From: Dipteronia dyeriana
Lineage: Eukaryota; Streptophyta; Magnoliopsida; Sapindales; Sapindaceae
NCBI GenBank assembly: GCA_032871835.1
Contig: CM065297.1
Location: 15,022,098 to 15,086,097 of the forward strand
Direction of reading: 5' to 3'
DNA: 64,000 bases
Below, piece after piece: positions 33,330 through 43,263 of the stretch (the stretch's first letter is position 1; every line of letters starts with the position of its first letter). The notes below the pieces were generated by a model. That model had not been told where the DNA came from. It saw nothing but the letters and a program-made list of their open reading frames with translations, and searched no databases. The translations under genes were made by a program, and so were the position numbers.

Positions 33330-34420
33330 TTGAGAGTGGTAGAAGAATCTAGGTCCAGGATAGCTTGGATCTTTTTAGGGTTTGCCTCAATTTCTATCTC
33401 ATTCACCAAGAAGCCCAAGAACTTCCCCTTGGTTACCCTGAAAGCACATTTGGTGGGATTCAACCGCATTTGGTTCTCCCTCACTATCTGGAATGTTCTA
33501 CGGAGACGATCGTGGTGCCCTTCTGCTTCCTAAGATTTGGTGATCATATCATCTATGTACACTTCCATTTTATTTCCTATCCCTAGCTTGAATAGCTAGT
33601 TAACCAATCGCTGGTAGGTAGCGCCCTCGTTCATGAGGTCGAAAGGCATCACCTTATAACAATACAGACCCTGCCCCGTGATGAAACTGGTCTTCTCTTG
33701 ATTGGTGAGGTGCATCTTAATCTGGTTATACCCCGAAAATTCATCCATGAAGCTAAGAAGCTTGCTTCCAGCCATGGAACCTACCAGTTGGTCAATTTTT
33801 GGTGGAGGAAAACTATCTTTTGGACACGCCAGATTGAGGTCGGTGTAGTCGACACACATACGACACTTCCCATTCACTTTTGTGACCATGACCACGTTGG
33901 TAATCTACTCAGGGTAGCGCGCTTCTTTGATAAAGCCTACTTTGATCAACTTATCAACTTCCTCTTAAACCGCAGTGTTCCTTTCGATGTTAAAGTGATG
34001 CCTCTTCTGCTTGACAGGCTTGAAGTTTGGATCCACTGCTAATCGGTGAGCAGTCATGATATCGGGATCCCGGGCATCTCGTCATGGCTTCAAGCAAATA
34101 TGTCAGTGAATTCTCAGAGGAGCCCGATCAAACCTTTCTTCACTATTTGTTTAAAGGTAGCTCCGACCTTCACATCCTTGGAAAGGTCGTCAATTCTGAT
34201 GGGTATCTTCTTCAGTTTATCCACTGGGTACCCACTTGCCCATTCTCTGCCCGGTTCTTCCCATATAGCACTAAGGGGTCATCCTTTGGATGATCGGCTC
34301 GCTCCGTGTCTTCTAGGGTCATCCCGGGTGTTTTGATATCTTGGATCGTTGTAACTTGTACAAGCTGTTTTGCCAAAGCCGTCGAATTTACAGATATTGC
34401 ATAGCATTTCCCGACCACTT
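33330..34420 (-). pseudogene. pol: G1 reverse transcriptase
   Basis: The open part (33596-33895) reads MVMVTKVNGKCRMCVDYTDL, KIDQLVGSMAGSKLLSFMD and KTSFITGQGLYCYKVMPF, standard gypsy RT blocks. The active site is YIDD (33548-33559), intact, unlike G2. Upstream frames (34212-34418) cover the linker before RT. Stops and frameshifts interrupt the gene on both sides. It would have copied the element RNA into DNA. Confidence 0.88.
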
Positions 34421-36242
34421 ACTGGTCATCACTCACCTCTCCTACCTTGTCCCTCATTGGAAAATTTAGGACATTGTGGTAGATGGACAAGACCTCTTTT
34501 AATGACAATAGGAATGGTCTTCCTAGTATAACGCTGTTGGACGGTGGGGTATCAACCACAATGAAGTCTGTCATGATATTTTATTGGAGAGGTGCGGTTC
34601 TGGTGATTACTGGGATGATATTTGACCCCACCGATATGATCGAGTCCCTAGTGAATCCATACAGCGAGGTTGTGCAACTATTGTAGCGGCAAAGCTTTAA
34701 ATTGAGATTTTCTAAGGTGTCTTTAAAGAGGATGTCTACATTGTTATTTGTGTCAATGAGCATGCAGTGGACCATGCAATTGGCAATCTGTACCATGATC
34801 AACGTGGGGTAATCGTGAGGCTGTACAGTATCGTAGATATCTACCTCAATGAACGCTATCTGGGTTGTCTGAGATGGGTCAGTCAGGCTCTGGTCGACCT
34901 TAAAGATACTTTGACCCTTATCAATACGGGGAATCTTCCTTACATGGTTTTTCCTGGAATTATTGGAGGTGCCAGCTAGAGTAGGCCCCCCACTGATAGT
35001 TTGTATCACCTGGATTCGCTGCACCAAATACTTATGTTCCACATTACTCTTCTCAGCATGGTCATGGATCTCTACTTGTACCTCTCTTCCAATCTGGATG
35101 TTGTCCCTGACATACTGTAAGAATTCTATAAAACATCCTCCCCTTACCAGAGCCTCAATCTGGTTGCGCAGACTATAGCACTCTGAAGTGTTATGCCCTA
35201 CGTCTTCATGAAAGTCACAGTACTTGTACATATTCCACCTATTTACCAGAGCTTTCATGAGTGCTGGCTTCTGGAGTAGCCTCTTGTCCCAAATGGCATG
35301 GTAGATCGTCTCACTGGACGAATTCAAGAGAGTATAGTGATCGTACTCCCTCTCATCTCGTGTTACAATGCCCTAGTTTTTGGAGGAGGCGAAGCTTGCG
35401 GAGGAGTTTGTCTTATCGGGTACCGCTCTTGTCTAGATTGGGAAAGGAGAGAGTGATATGTTGATTGGTTAGTGGGTTTATTCTGGTTTTTCTGAGCTAG
35501 CACGGGTCTGAGAGCTTCCTTCTTCTGGCACTTCGCCATTCTCATATCTTCATGCTCCATTTTAACCTTGAGTTATTCGTCATTCTCAACCTGCTCGAGA
35601 GCCCGATCATAGTCCTCTTAATAGGTTTTTGGAGGTCGCTTGGCGAAGGATCAAAAAAGCTTTCCCACCAACAGGTTCCGTCGACAAAGACTCCCATCTG
35701 GATGAATTCCTTGAGAAAATGTTCCAGATATTACTGGAGAGCTTCACCTCGCTCTTGGACCACGTACTGAAGATGTATGAGATCCTTTGGATGCGGCTTG
35801 ACCCCTAGGAACTGTAATTATAAATCAGTTGATAGCTTTGTGAATGAATCCACACTACCAGCAGGCAACCTCTTGAATCAAGTCTTTAAATAATCAGTCA
35901 TGGTGGTAGGCAACATTCTGCACATGGCAGCCCTGGTGGTATTCTGGACTTCCATTTGTTAGAAGAAACTATCTAGGTGGCTCAGGGTCTTCCGTTCAGG
36001 AGAATTTTTCTATCGGCATTTTTGAACTTTGGCGGGAGCTCAGCCTATCGGATCCTTCTGGTGAAGGGAGTGTTCATTTTGCTCACTGGATCCTTCTTGG
36101 CCTACTTGTGTATTCCCTTCTTTAACTGCTGGATCTCATTCTATAACTTTGCCAACTGATCCCTCAGGCGCTTGTTCCCGGGTTTCGTTGAGTTGACCTC
36201 AGACTCTTCACTAACGGATCCCTCCGATGAACTGGCAATTTG
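34421..36242 (-). pseudogene. gag: G1 gag and protease, truncated by A3
   Basis: The longest frame (34581-35327) starts MNSSSETIYHAIW and carries the gag C-terminal zinc-like motif YKYCDFHEDVGHNTSECYSL, then FIEFLQYVRDNIQ. The protease follows in the same frame; its D-T-G reads DTN (34746-34754) in LIDTNNNVDILFKDTLENL. Right of 35327 the gag N-terminal part is broken by stops: a Lys/Gln-rich frame at 35363-35560, then fragments up to 36242. There the family A LTR of A3 begins, so the true gag start and G1 5' LTR are outside the window. Confidence 0.85.
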
Positions 36243-36842
36243 TGTTACAGCCCCGTTCACCGATCATGCAGCGGAAGTGGGTTTTAAATTTTTTATACAT
36301 ATCGTAAACGATCTGGGACCAGTGAACTTTGGATCATAATTCTTTTTTGAAACTTATACATATAAAAATTATTACAATAATAAAATATATGTATATACGA
36401 GAAATTGAAATCAATATATAGAGAAGAAAATCATACCAACATTTGGAGGCTCCATCACTTTATGTTATGCTCTTGTCTGAACCAATCCTACCAAGGTTTG
36501 GATGCTTCTACACTTTATGATGTCCACCTGTCTGAACAACTCGATCTTCCTCGCTATCTCCCGGGACTGGTAATTATGTGTGGGTGCGTCACGATCTCAG
36601 GAACTTGAATGGATGATGTAGAGAAAATACTTGAAGAAACTCTTTCTTCTCAAGAGGAAAAACTTAGAACCATTCTAGTTCTTAAAAATTAAAATAAAAT
36701 CATTATTTTTTTTTGTGTTCTTGGTGTACGTTCATTCTAATTGCATCTTATGCAATGCCATTTTTTTATGTGCACCAATTTGTATATTATACAAATCCTT
36801 GTTTTTCCCCATTTGTCCTTTTCCTTTTTAAAGAATATATAT

Positions 36843-36900
<58 letters not shown>

Positions 36901-37015
36901 TCATTTTTAACTGATATCTTGTTTTGATCGGTTTTCAAAGAATATATAACAAATATATATTTCCTCTTTTAAAAACCTCATTGTATCTTTTTATTTAAAA
37001 CAAAATCTTTATTTT
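36243..37015 (-). mobile_element. A3 3' LTR, first segment
   Basis: Reverse complement of the family A LTR end: plus-strand tgttacagccccgttcaccg corresponds to the LTR terminus. It continues through both 55-bp units and AT-rich LTR sequence to 37015, where G2 begins. The second segment is 60472-61749; together they give about 2.05 kb, the family's normal length. The five bases before it, atttg, would be the target duplication, but the partner is outside the window. Confidence 0.93.
36847..36897. repeat. (AT)n microsatellite in A3 LTR
   Basis: About 25 uninterrupted AT dinucleotides. The other family A LTRs have much shorter (AT)n runs at the corresponding place. Confidence 0.95.
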
Positions 37016-37997
37016 TGTTAACGGGAAATTTGCTTAAGATGAGAAATTCCAACTAGCACCCTAGAGACCACTGGCACGAAGGTGGTGGTCGGGGTCAGTA
37101 CCTTAGATACCTGACCTATTAGGATAGAAATGAATATTCGAATGCTACTATGATGGCAAATGAGAATTTTATTAATAATCACTTATGGTGTACAAAAATC
37201 TATCAAATACACTCACAATCTATCTAGAGCATATGAGGGTGGCAACCTCGTGCCTGTCGAATAGTAAATACAGTGGTGGCCGTGTTCTGATAACTGAATT
37301 TAGGTTTGGCTTAACACGTATGCAGAGTTTGAATGTTCGTTGGAGTGTAGATATGATCTAGTCTTATGCCTTAGTTCTAGTCCCAGAAGCTTGGGACGAC
37401 CTTGTGGGCACTTTCTGGGGGTAGTGTGGATTAGGCAAGTTTCTTCTTTCATGTCCAGGTAGGTTACAAATGTCACTCACTTAGCGAATCGGAGCATTAG
37501 CTATTTACGAATTTGATCCACTTAAAGGCTCTCTTTTTGTATCTGGTGGGGACAGCGGGCTTCTGGAAATGTTGATGGGCTTCTGGTTCAGGCTACAAGT
37601 TTAATTTGACATTGGGAAGTCTTAATCTAGAAGATGCTCACTTTGTTTGTCGCGCTTTACTTCGAGTGCTTCCTGAGCTCGGAGACCTTTCCTTACTTTT
37701 ATGGGGTGGTTTTAGAGCTCGACCCCAGGAATCGGGGTTCCAGGATAGGTGATCTCGGGAAGCCTGGACCACAACGTATCGGGCTATGTCCGAATTCTAA
37801 GGTAAGTGTGAGGGGCTAAACCTGATCGTGTCGGGCTCTATTCCTGATAGTTCTGAAGCCCGAAGACCCTTCCTTGCTTCCGTGGGGTATCTTTATGGCT
37901 TGCCCACGGTTCAATGAATGGTAAACTCGGGCTTTGATTTGAGCTAAGAGAGTGGAAAATTTCTCTTTGGTCCCCTAGCCAAATTTTACTATTAACA
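37016..37997 (-). mobile_element. 3' LTR of G2
   Basis: TGTTAACGGG to TATTAACA, 982 bp. Collinear with 59311-60471 except that it lacks about 180 bp corresponding to 59610-59788. Plus-strand frames such as 37634-37819 are chance. Confidence 0.93.
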
Positions 37998-38214
37998 GAA
38001 GTCCCTCTAACTTGAACACCGGTGATTGAGTTAGGGTTGGAGTCGGATTCCTTATTTTAATTAGAAAAAAAAATTACCGTTATCTAATCTGGGTGGAAAT
38101 CTGCTCATTAATTAATCCAGTGACGTGGCATGAAAAAACCGGTGTATTCCTCAAAATAATTCAGCTACGTTATGGCCGCTCCGCGATTCGAGGAGATCTA
38201 TCCCAAGATTTCGT

Positions 38215-38246
38215 TGACGTCACTGGCCCTCTCAACTCTATTTAAA
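38215..38246 (+). promoter_or_regulatory. Putative promoter of G2 antisense gene (TGACGTCA and TATTTAAA)
   Basis: A TGACGTCA palindrome (38215-38222), the typical bZIP target, lies just upstream of TATTTAAA (38239-38246), which is 126 bp before the ATG at 38372. G1 keeps the TATTTAAA but has a mutated gcgtcac. Confidence 0.5.
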
Positions 38247-39580
38247 CTCGGCTTTCACATCACTTTCCTCAAGCTTTCTTTCAAACTTTAAACTTTCAAA
38301 AACCCCTCTCTTTCACTACCTTTGACAAGATCTTCATTGTTTCCTTTGTTCTTCAAGCCCTTCATTTGACAATGTCAAACTCTTCTGACAGTATTGAAGC
38401 CATGGTTAAGGGCACTGGTGCCCCCAATTTGGTTCCCCAAAAGCGGGTACTTTGAATTTCGAGCGACGAAGACTCTTCCTCGGTCCGTCAACACCGCCAC
38501 TCTGGTAGGAATGTCTCGATCGGTTTCGGCTTCACCAATCAACTCGACAACCCTCTGAACTTAGTCGTTGAAGACTCCGATAAGAAGGTAGGGTCGACGC
38601 CGCTGGAAGGGGTCAAGTCACCGTCACTGGTCCTCTTCCAGTGGAGCTCTTGCCCTGTGCTTTCAGGGTCATTTCCTAAATCCACTTTTGATCCAGACTC
38701 TCTCGATTGTATGAGATCCAAATATGGTATTCCTGACAGCGTCTCCCTCATAATTCCTTATAGAGATTATGATGTCTTTAACCCTCCCAAGGGTGTCATC
38801 TCAATTCATGTGGCGGCCTTTGAGAGTGGGGTCAGGCTTCCCCTTCATCCTACCCTACGGCGGGCCCTCAATGCTCTTTAACTAGCTCCTCTCAAATTAA
38901 CGCCCAGCTTTTGAAGGCACCTAATTGTCTTCCTCGTACTGTGGAGGGAACAGTGCAAGCTAAGTAAGATAACCAAAGATCCCGGAGTAGAGGAGCTGGC
39001 CTTCCTTTTTCAAATTAGGAGCCTGGTTGGAGCCCTCTGAGGTCAGTTCTAAGCCAAGGCCAAGAACAAGCTTAATTTCATCATCTTTGAAGCTTCAAGG
39101 AAGGACCCAGCCTGGAAAGATGAGTGGATATTGGATGGTGGTGATTAGGGGAACTCGATCTTCATAGGAGAACACAAGTTCGCGGTTCCCACAGCTTTTA
39201 ACTATAAACCATCATAGGATCGGGACTCCTTGCCCGCTGAATCAGAAACGATGTTGAAGACTATCCTCGCTAGGAACTATCTAAATTTGAAGTATCCAAT
39301 TGCTGATCCATTCGATCCCAGTAGGGTAAATCGATACCTGCGGATCTCCGATGCTACCCCTCGTAAGTAACACTAAGTCATTATGCTTCGTTCCGTTAGC
39401 TAGCTCACTTCTGATATCCTTTTTTTTTCTTTTTTTTTTCTCTAAACAGTTTTTGTTGTTGCTCCAGCTTTCCCTGAAGCCCAACAAGCTCGGATCCCTC
39501 CCTTTCTTGCCAGATCGACCAGGGGAGTCTTCTTGGCTACCTCAGAGAAAAGAGGGCCAACCATTCCAACTGCTGCTCCG

Positions 39581-39618
<38 letters not shown>

Positions 39619-39885
39619 ATCTCCTACCCAAGCTAGGTCTAGGATGGCCATTCTTGCGTCACGGGCTTCCAAGGCACTAACTAAGGGAGGCTCTACTTCC
39701 CAAGTTACTGATCCAACCATCTCTACCCCCTCACCAGTTATCCCTACTACCGTTGTTGCTTCTTCAATCACCTTACCATAATCTTCACCCCCTCTGTCTA
39801 AGCTTCCAACTTCTCGAGCTTCGACAGGTTTAGAGGCTGGTGTTTCTGAAGCTCCTTCTACCTGCTCTCAATGCCAACCGAGCTA

Positions 39886-39930
39886 GGGGTGGAGGGTGGA
39901 GGGTAGAGGGTGGGGGGTGGGGGGTGGGGG
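39886..39930. repeat. G-rich GGAGGGT/GGGGGGT repeat in exon 2 of the antisense gene
   Basis: About six G runs of three to six bases every 7-8 bp. It is absent from the G1 copy and accompanies the reading-frame change in G2. Confidence 0.9.
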
Positions 39931-40070
39931 AAGATGAGGTTTTGGAGTAGTTCATTGCATATTGCCCGGGATGTGGTCTCTCCAGGATGGGATCAATGCC
40001 CGTTGGGGTCCAGCTTACCAAAGGGTATTCCCTCATGGCTGAGGTAGCTTTCCTCCCTTATACTTTTCTG

Positions 40071-40108
40071 TGATTGCGAGCTTTGATTGCGAGCTTTGAT
40101 TGCGAGCT
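40071..40108. repeat. 13-bp triplication inside intron 2 of the antisense gene
   Basis: tgattgcgagctt occurs nearly three times in a row. It lies in the predicted intron and is not in G1. Confidence 0.9.
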
Positions 40109-40977
40109 AACCTATGCTTCATACTTTGCAGGCTTTTAAGTTAAATATAGCAACAGGTCACCAGATATCCTTTCTTCGTGATCGGGCTGCCCAAGCTGAA
40201 GTTAAAACTAAAAAGGTCATGGGGCTTCTCGTGCAAGCTCGGTCTCTTGTAGAGGAGATGACCTCTAACCAAAAATAGATGGAGGCTGAACTAGGCGAGT
40301 TTCATTGTGATCATGAGAGAATGAAGCGATCTTTTGACTAGGAAACCCTCAAGGCAAAGCGGTGGGCCAGGTAGAGAGACTCCTGGATAGTTGAAGCCAA
40401 GAAGCTGGACACCGAGAATCAGGATATGCATGCCCAGGTTACCAAGCTTCGGGCAGAGGTGGATGCATCCTTCAGTGAAGGATACTTCTATGCTTTCTAC
40501 CAGGTTGCTGAAGCCCTCCCTTCCCTTTTCGACCTATCAGTTATTGACAAATGGGATAGGGAGAAGATTATGTTTAAGCCTGCAGAGATGTCTCATCCTG
40601 AAGGTGATAGGGCTGGAGTTGGGAGGCAAACGGTTGTGACAGATCCTCCTCTTCCTCAAGTCTTTCCAGTCCTGGGTCCCGGAGAAACCTCTAGTGGGGT
40701 CTGATCATCACAACCTGATAGGGGACCTACCAGAAGCCCGGAAAGGGGTCTACAATTGTCTGGAAAAAACCCCTAAATAATAACCGGAGGTTGAACAAGA
40801 CTGGGTAAAATCCTTGGCAAACCTTCTCGATGCGGCCATCCCTCCTAAGGTTATGGCAGTGGTTAATGAGGTCTTAGAGGAGGACCCCCGCTGAGCATCA
40901 AGCAATCGGGAATCCTCCGGTGGTACGGGTAGTAGAGATGGCTTTCTGAAATGATCCACCACCGGAAGAAGAAGAAA

Positions 40978-42224
40978 GGGGCGAGGTCCACTAGGAAGGG
41001 GGAGCAGCAGAAGGGAACCAGGAGGAAGCAGGAACCTGATGCAATTTATTCACAATTTTCTTTTGCAACCCGGAAAGGAGGGTGGGGGGGTCGGCACCCC
41101 GCTATATTCATGCCATTCTTAATTAGCTTTTTCATCTTCATTTTTTTTAGCTTATATAGCCCGAAGCCTAGGGTTAGGCTCTTTGTTTGATAATTGTAGC
41201 CTTTCCGGGGGATAGGCTCTCGTTCCATTAATGGAACCTGACATTAGATTTCATCCATGCTTTCTTCAATAAATTTTGATTTTGTTTGATATCTTCTCGC
41301 TTCATTCCTGACCTCGATCTAGGTGCAGCCTCTAAAATAACTTGACTTAACCTGATTTGGAAAAATAACGAGATATAAACACTGCTTAAGTGTGAAAATA
41401 GACAGATAGCTCGAGCTCTCAATTCCCAACATAAACTTATCTTGTAGCTCCGTGACTTTAATGAATAGTCCCCTTGTGTGATTGCAGGCTAGTTCGCACC
41501 TGTCACAGCAAGTAACCCCAAATACATGGAGGATTAGCAACCAGTAACAATTGGGGCATTGGAGTTTAAGTAGGAGAGCTTTCCTTACTTGAGCCCCTCT
41601 AAGGGGTTATAGCTCGATCAAGGCATCATGAGGGATATCAAGCTATTTCTTTGTCTCGAGATCGGGATGGAATTTGTGCTCTTAAATTCGAGTCCTTCTT
41701 GGGGGTGATAGCCCAACCAAGGCATCAGAGGGCTATCAAGCTATTTCCTAACCCCGTGATCTGGATGGCAACTATGCTCTTACACTCATATCCTTCTTGA
41801 GGGTGGTAGCCCGACCAAGGCATCAAGAGGGCTACCTAAGTTATATCATGGTCTAGAGATCAGGATGGCAACTATGCTTTTACACTCAGACCCTTCTTAG
41901 GGGTGATCGCCTGACCAAGGCGTCATGAGGGCTATCTAGCTATATCATGGTCTCGAGATCTGGATGGCAACTATACTCTTACACTTAGACCCTTCTTGGG
42001 GGTGGTAGCCCGATCAATGCATCAAGGATAGTGAGGAAGCTTCCTCGGCTAATCCCTAGTTTTGTGACATTTATGTCGGACTTACCCATGTAGACCCTAG
42101 TCAGATGTGGAGTAATCATGGTGGAATATAATTGAAGATGGAGAAAGCATACTTTATTGATAAAAAATGGAGTACATTATTAACCGGGATTTCATTAAAA
42201 CCTAAATTAAGGTAGCTTGCTATC
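40978..42224. other. G2 spacer between antisense gene and integrase
   Basis: Noncoding, with the tandem array at 41585-42050. A polyadenylation-like aataaatttt lies near 41268. Confidence 0.65.
41585..42050. repeat. 98-100-bp tandem array in G2 spacer, about 5 units
   Basis: Units marked by ccttcttgggggtggtagc and cgaccaaggcatca; starts near 41590, 41693, 41791, 41891 and 41990. Homologous to the array at 30355-30800. Confidence 0.9.
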
Positions 42225-42566
42225 GAGTTCCCTGCTTAGGGGTAAATTTCCTCAGGTGATCTGCATTCCAGGTGTTGTCGATAGGGCGTCCATCCATATC
42301 TTCGAGCTTGTATGCCCCATTTTGGACGACTACCTTTTTTAAGTAAGGTCCTTCCCAATTAGGTCCCAGGACCCCGTCTGACCTCTTTCAGGTATTCAAG
42401 GTTACATTCCTAAGAACTAGGTCCCCTTCCTTAAAGTTTTGAGCTTTATCCCTATTGTTAAAGTACCTAGCGATCATGCTCTGGTAAATTGTTACCTTTT
42501 CAGCTACTCTATCTTGTTTCTCTTCCAAGAGATTTAGGCAAGTTTGGAGCTTATCCTCATTGCTTC
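42225..42566 (-). pseudogene. pol: G2 integrase C-terminal part (left of B2)
   Basis: Minus-strand translation gives the same tail as G1: LNLLEEKQDRVAEK, YQSMIARYFNN, FKEGDLVLRNVTLNT-stop-KRSDGVLGPNW, then ENMDGRPID-like sequence to about 42225. It is cut at 42566 by B2; the rest is at 51308-52186. The target bases gcttc (42562-42566) are repeated at 51308-51312. Confidence 0.85.
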
Positions 42567-43155
42567 TGTAAAGTGCTCATTTGTTGATTGGCTTATTTCG
42601 TGAACAAATCACATTTTTTGGGTATAATGTATGGGTACCTTAGGCTCTTAAGACCTCAAGAGGAGAAGCACCGAAGGTGAAATTCTTGTGCTTACTTGCT
42701 TTGAAGAGATGTTGCACACACTCACATATTCATGCATAACTCTTATTCATATATGTTGAATGTTTATTCTTGTGTGCGTTTTGATTTAAATTACTCTTGT
42801 TGATTTATTTGCATCTTGTAATTAGAGTTTTATGTCATGCTAGGCATTAGAAGAGGATACACTTTCATCACTCTTTGACTTGTTAAAAATGTGTGTTTGA
42901 GTGTTGAAAATCAGGTTGTGCGCTACTCGACCAGCGCAACATTTCAGTGGAACACCGTTAGTCATGCGCCACTGAACTGTGTTGTTGCACTCGCGCACAG
43001 TTGAAAAAAGTGGGTGTGCGCTGGTGATACGCTACTCGACTAGCGCAGCCTTACCAGCGCAAACATTCCAGAGGATTTGTGCATAAGTTGCACCACTGGG
43101 ATTTGCCACTCGTCTAGCACCTAGATTAATATTACACACCATAATATTTGTTTCA
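42567..43155 (+). mobile_element. 5' LTR of B2, internally deleted
   Basis: 589 bp against 1613 bp for the 3' LTR. It follows the 3' LTR from its TG end through part of the GC-rich palindromes (42905-43125), then jumps at about 43120 to the last 35 bases. The missing 1 kb includes the TATA stretch. Confidence 0.93.
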
Positions 43156-43157
43156 AT

Positions 43158-43169
43158 TGGTATCAGAGC
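43158..43169 (+). other. Primer-binding site of B2
   Basis: tggtatcagagc, a perfect initiator-Met tRNA complement, two bases after the LTR. Confidence 0.96.
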
Positions 43170-43263
43170 AGGTTCCTCGACATACATAGATGATCCTTGC
43201 TCATTTTGTATGTGTATTGATCATTCATACATTTGCATTCATATCATTCATTCATTAAATATA

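Larger units (their letters stand above)
27111..36242 (-). mobile_element. Element G1, Tat-type Ty3/gypsy, minus strand, incomplete
   Basis: From right to left: gag, protease, RT, RNase H, second RNase H, integrase, spacer with tandem array, then an antisense gene on the plus strand. The order RT-RNH-IN marks it as Ty3/gypsy. The dual RNase H and antisense extra gene fit the Tat lineage. No 3' LTR lies at the left junction with A2, and the 5' part is displaced by A3, inserted in gag at 36243. It is collinear with G2 but clearly diverged from it. Confidence 0.88.
38372..40977 (+). pseudogene. G2 antisense extra gene, Transposase_28-like, three exons
   Basis: Exon 1 (38372-39362) runs 330 codons plus one base with no net frameshift, only stops. 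It contains the Transposase_28 (putative gypsy-type transposon) signature: SKYGIPDSVSLIIPYRD, PPKGVISIHVAAFESGVRL and PLHPTLRRALNAL (about 38714-38880). Intron 1 is 39363-39449 (GTAAGT...AACAG); joining completes the split codon and continues FVVAPAFPEAQQA. Exon 2 (39450-40043) has an (Ala-Pro)n stretch and a G-rich expansion near 39890 that shifts frame. Intron 2 is 40044-40131 (GTAGCT...TTGCAG). Exon 3 (40132 on) is a charged coiled-coil, open at 40426-40704, then degenerate to about 40977. It lies opposite gag-pol. Function is unknown. Confidence 0.8.

Noticed and set aside
33075..35178. Plus-strand ORFs over G1 RT and gag
   Set aside because: They are antisense shadows of recognisable gag-pol frames on the minus strand.
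37634..37819. Plus-strand ORF in G2 3' LTR, with a similar one at 60108-60299
   Set aside because: Present in both LTRs only because the LTRs are copies; no protein family seen.
39442..39771. Minus-strand ORF rich in Gly-Ala
   Set aside because: Reverse reading of the (Ala-Pro)n codons of the antisense gene.
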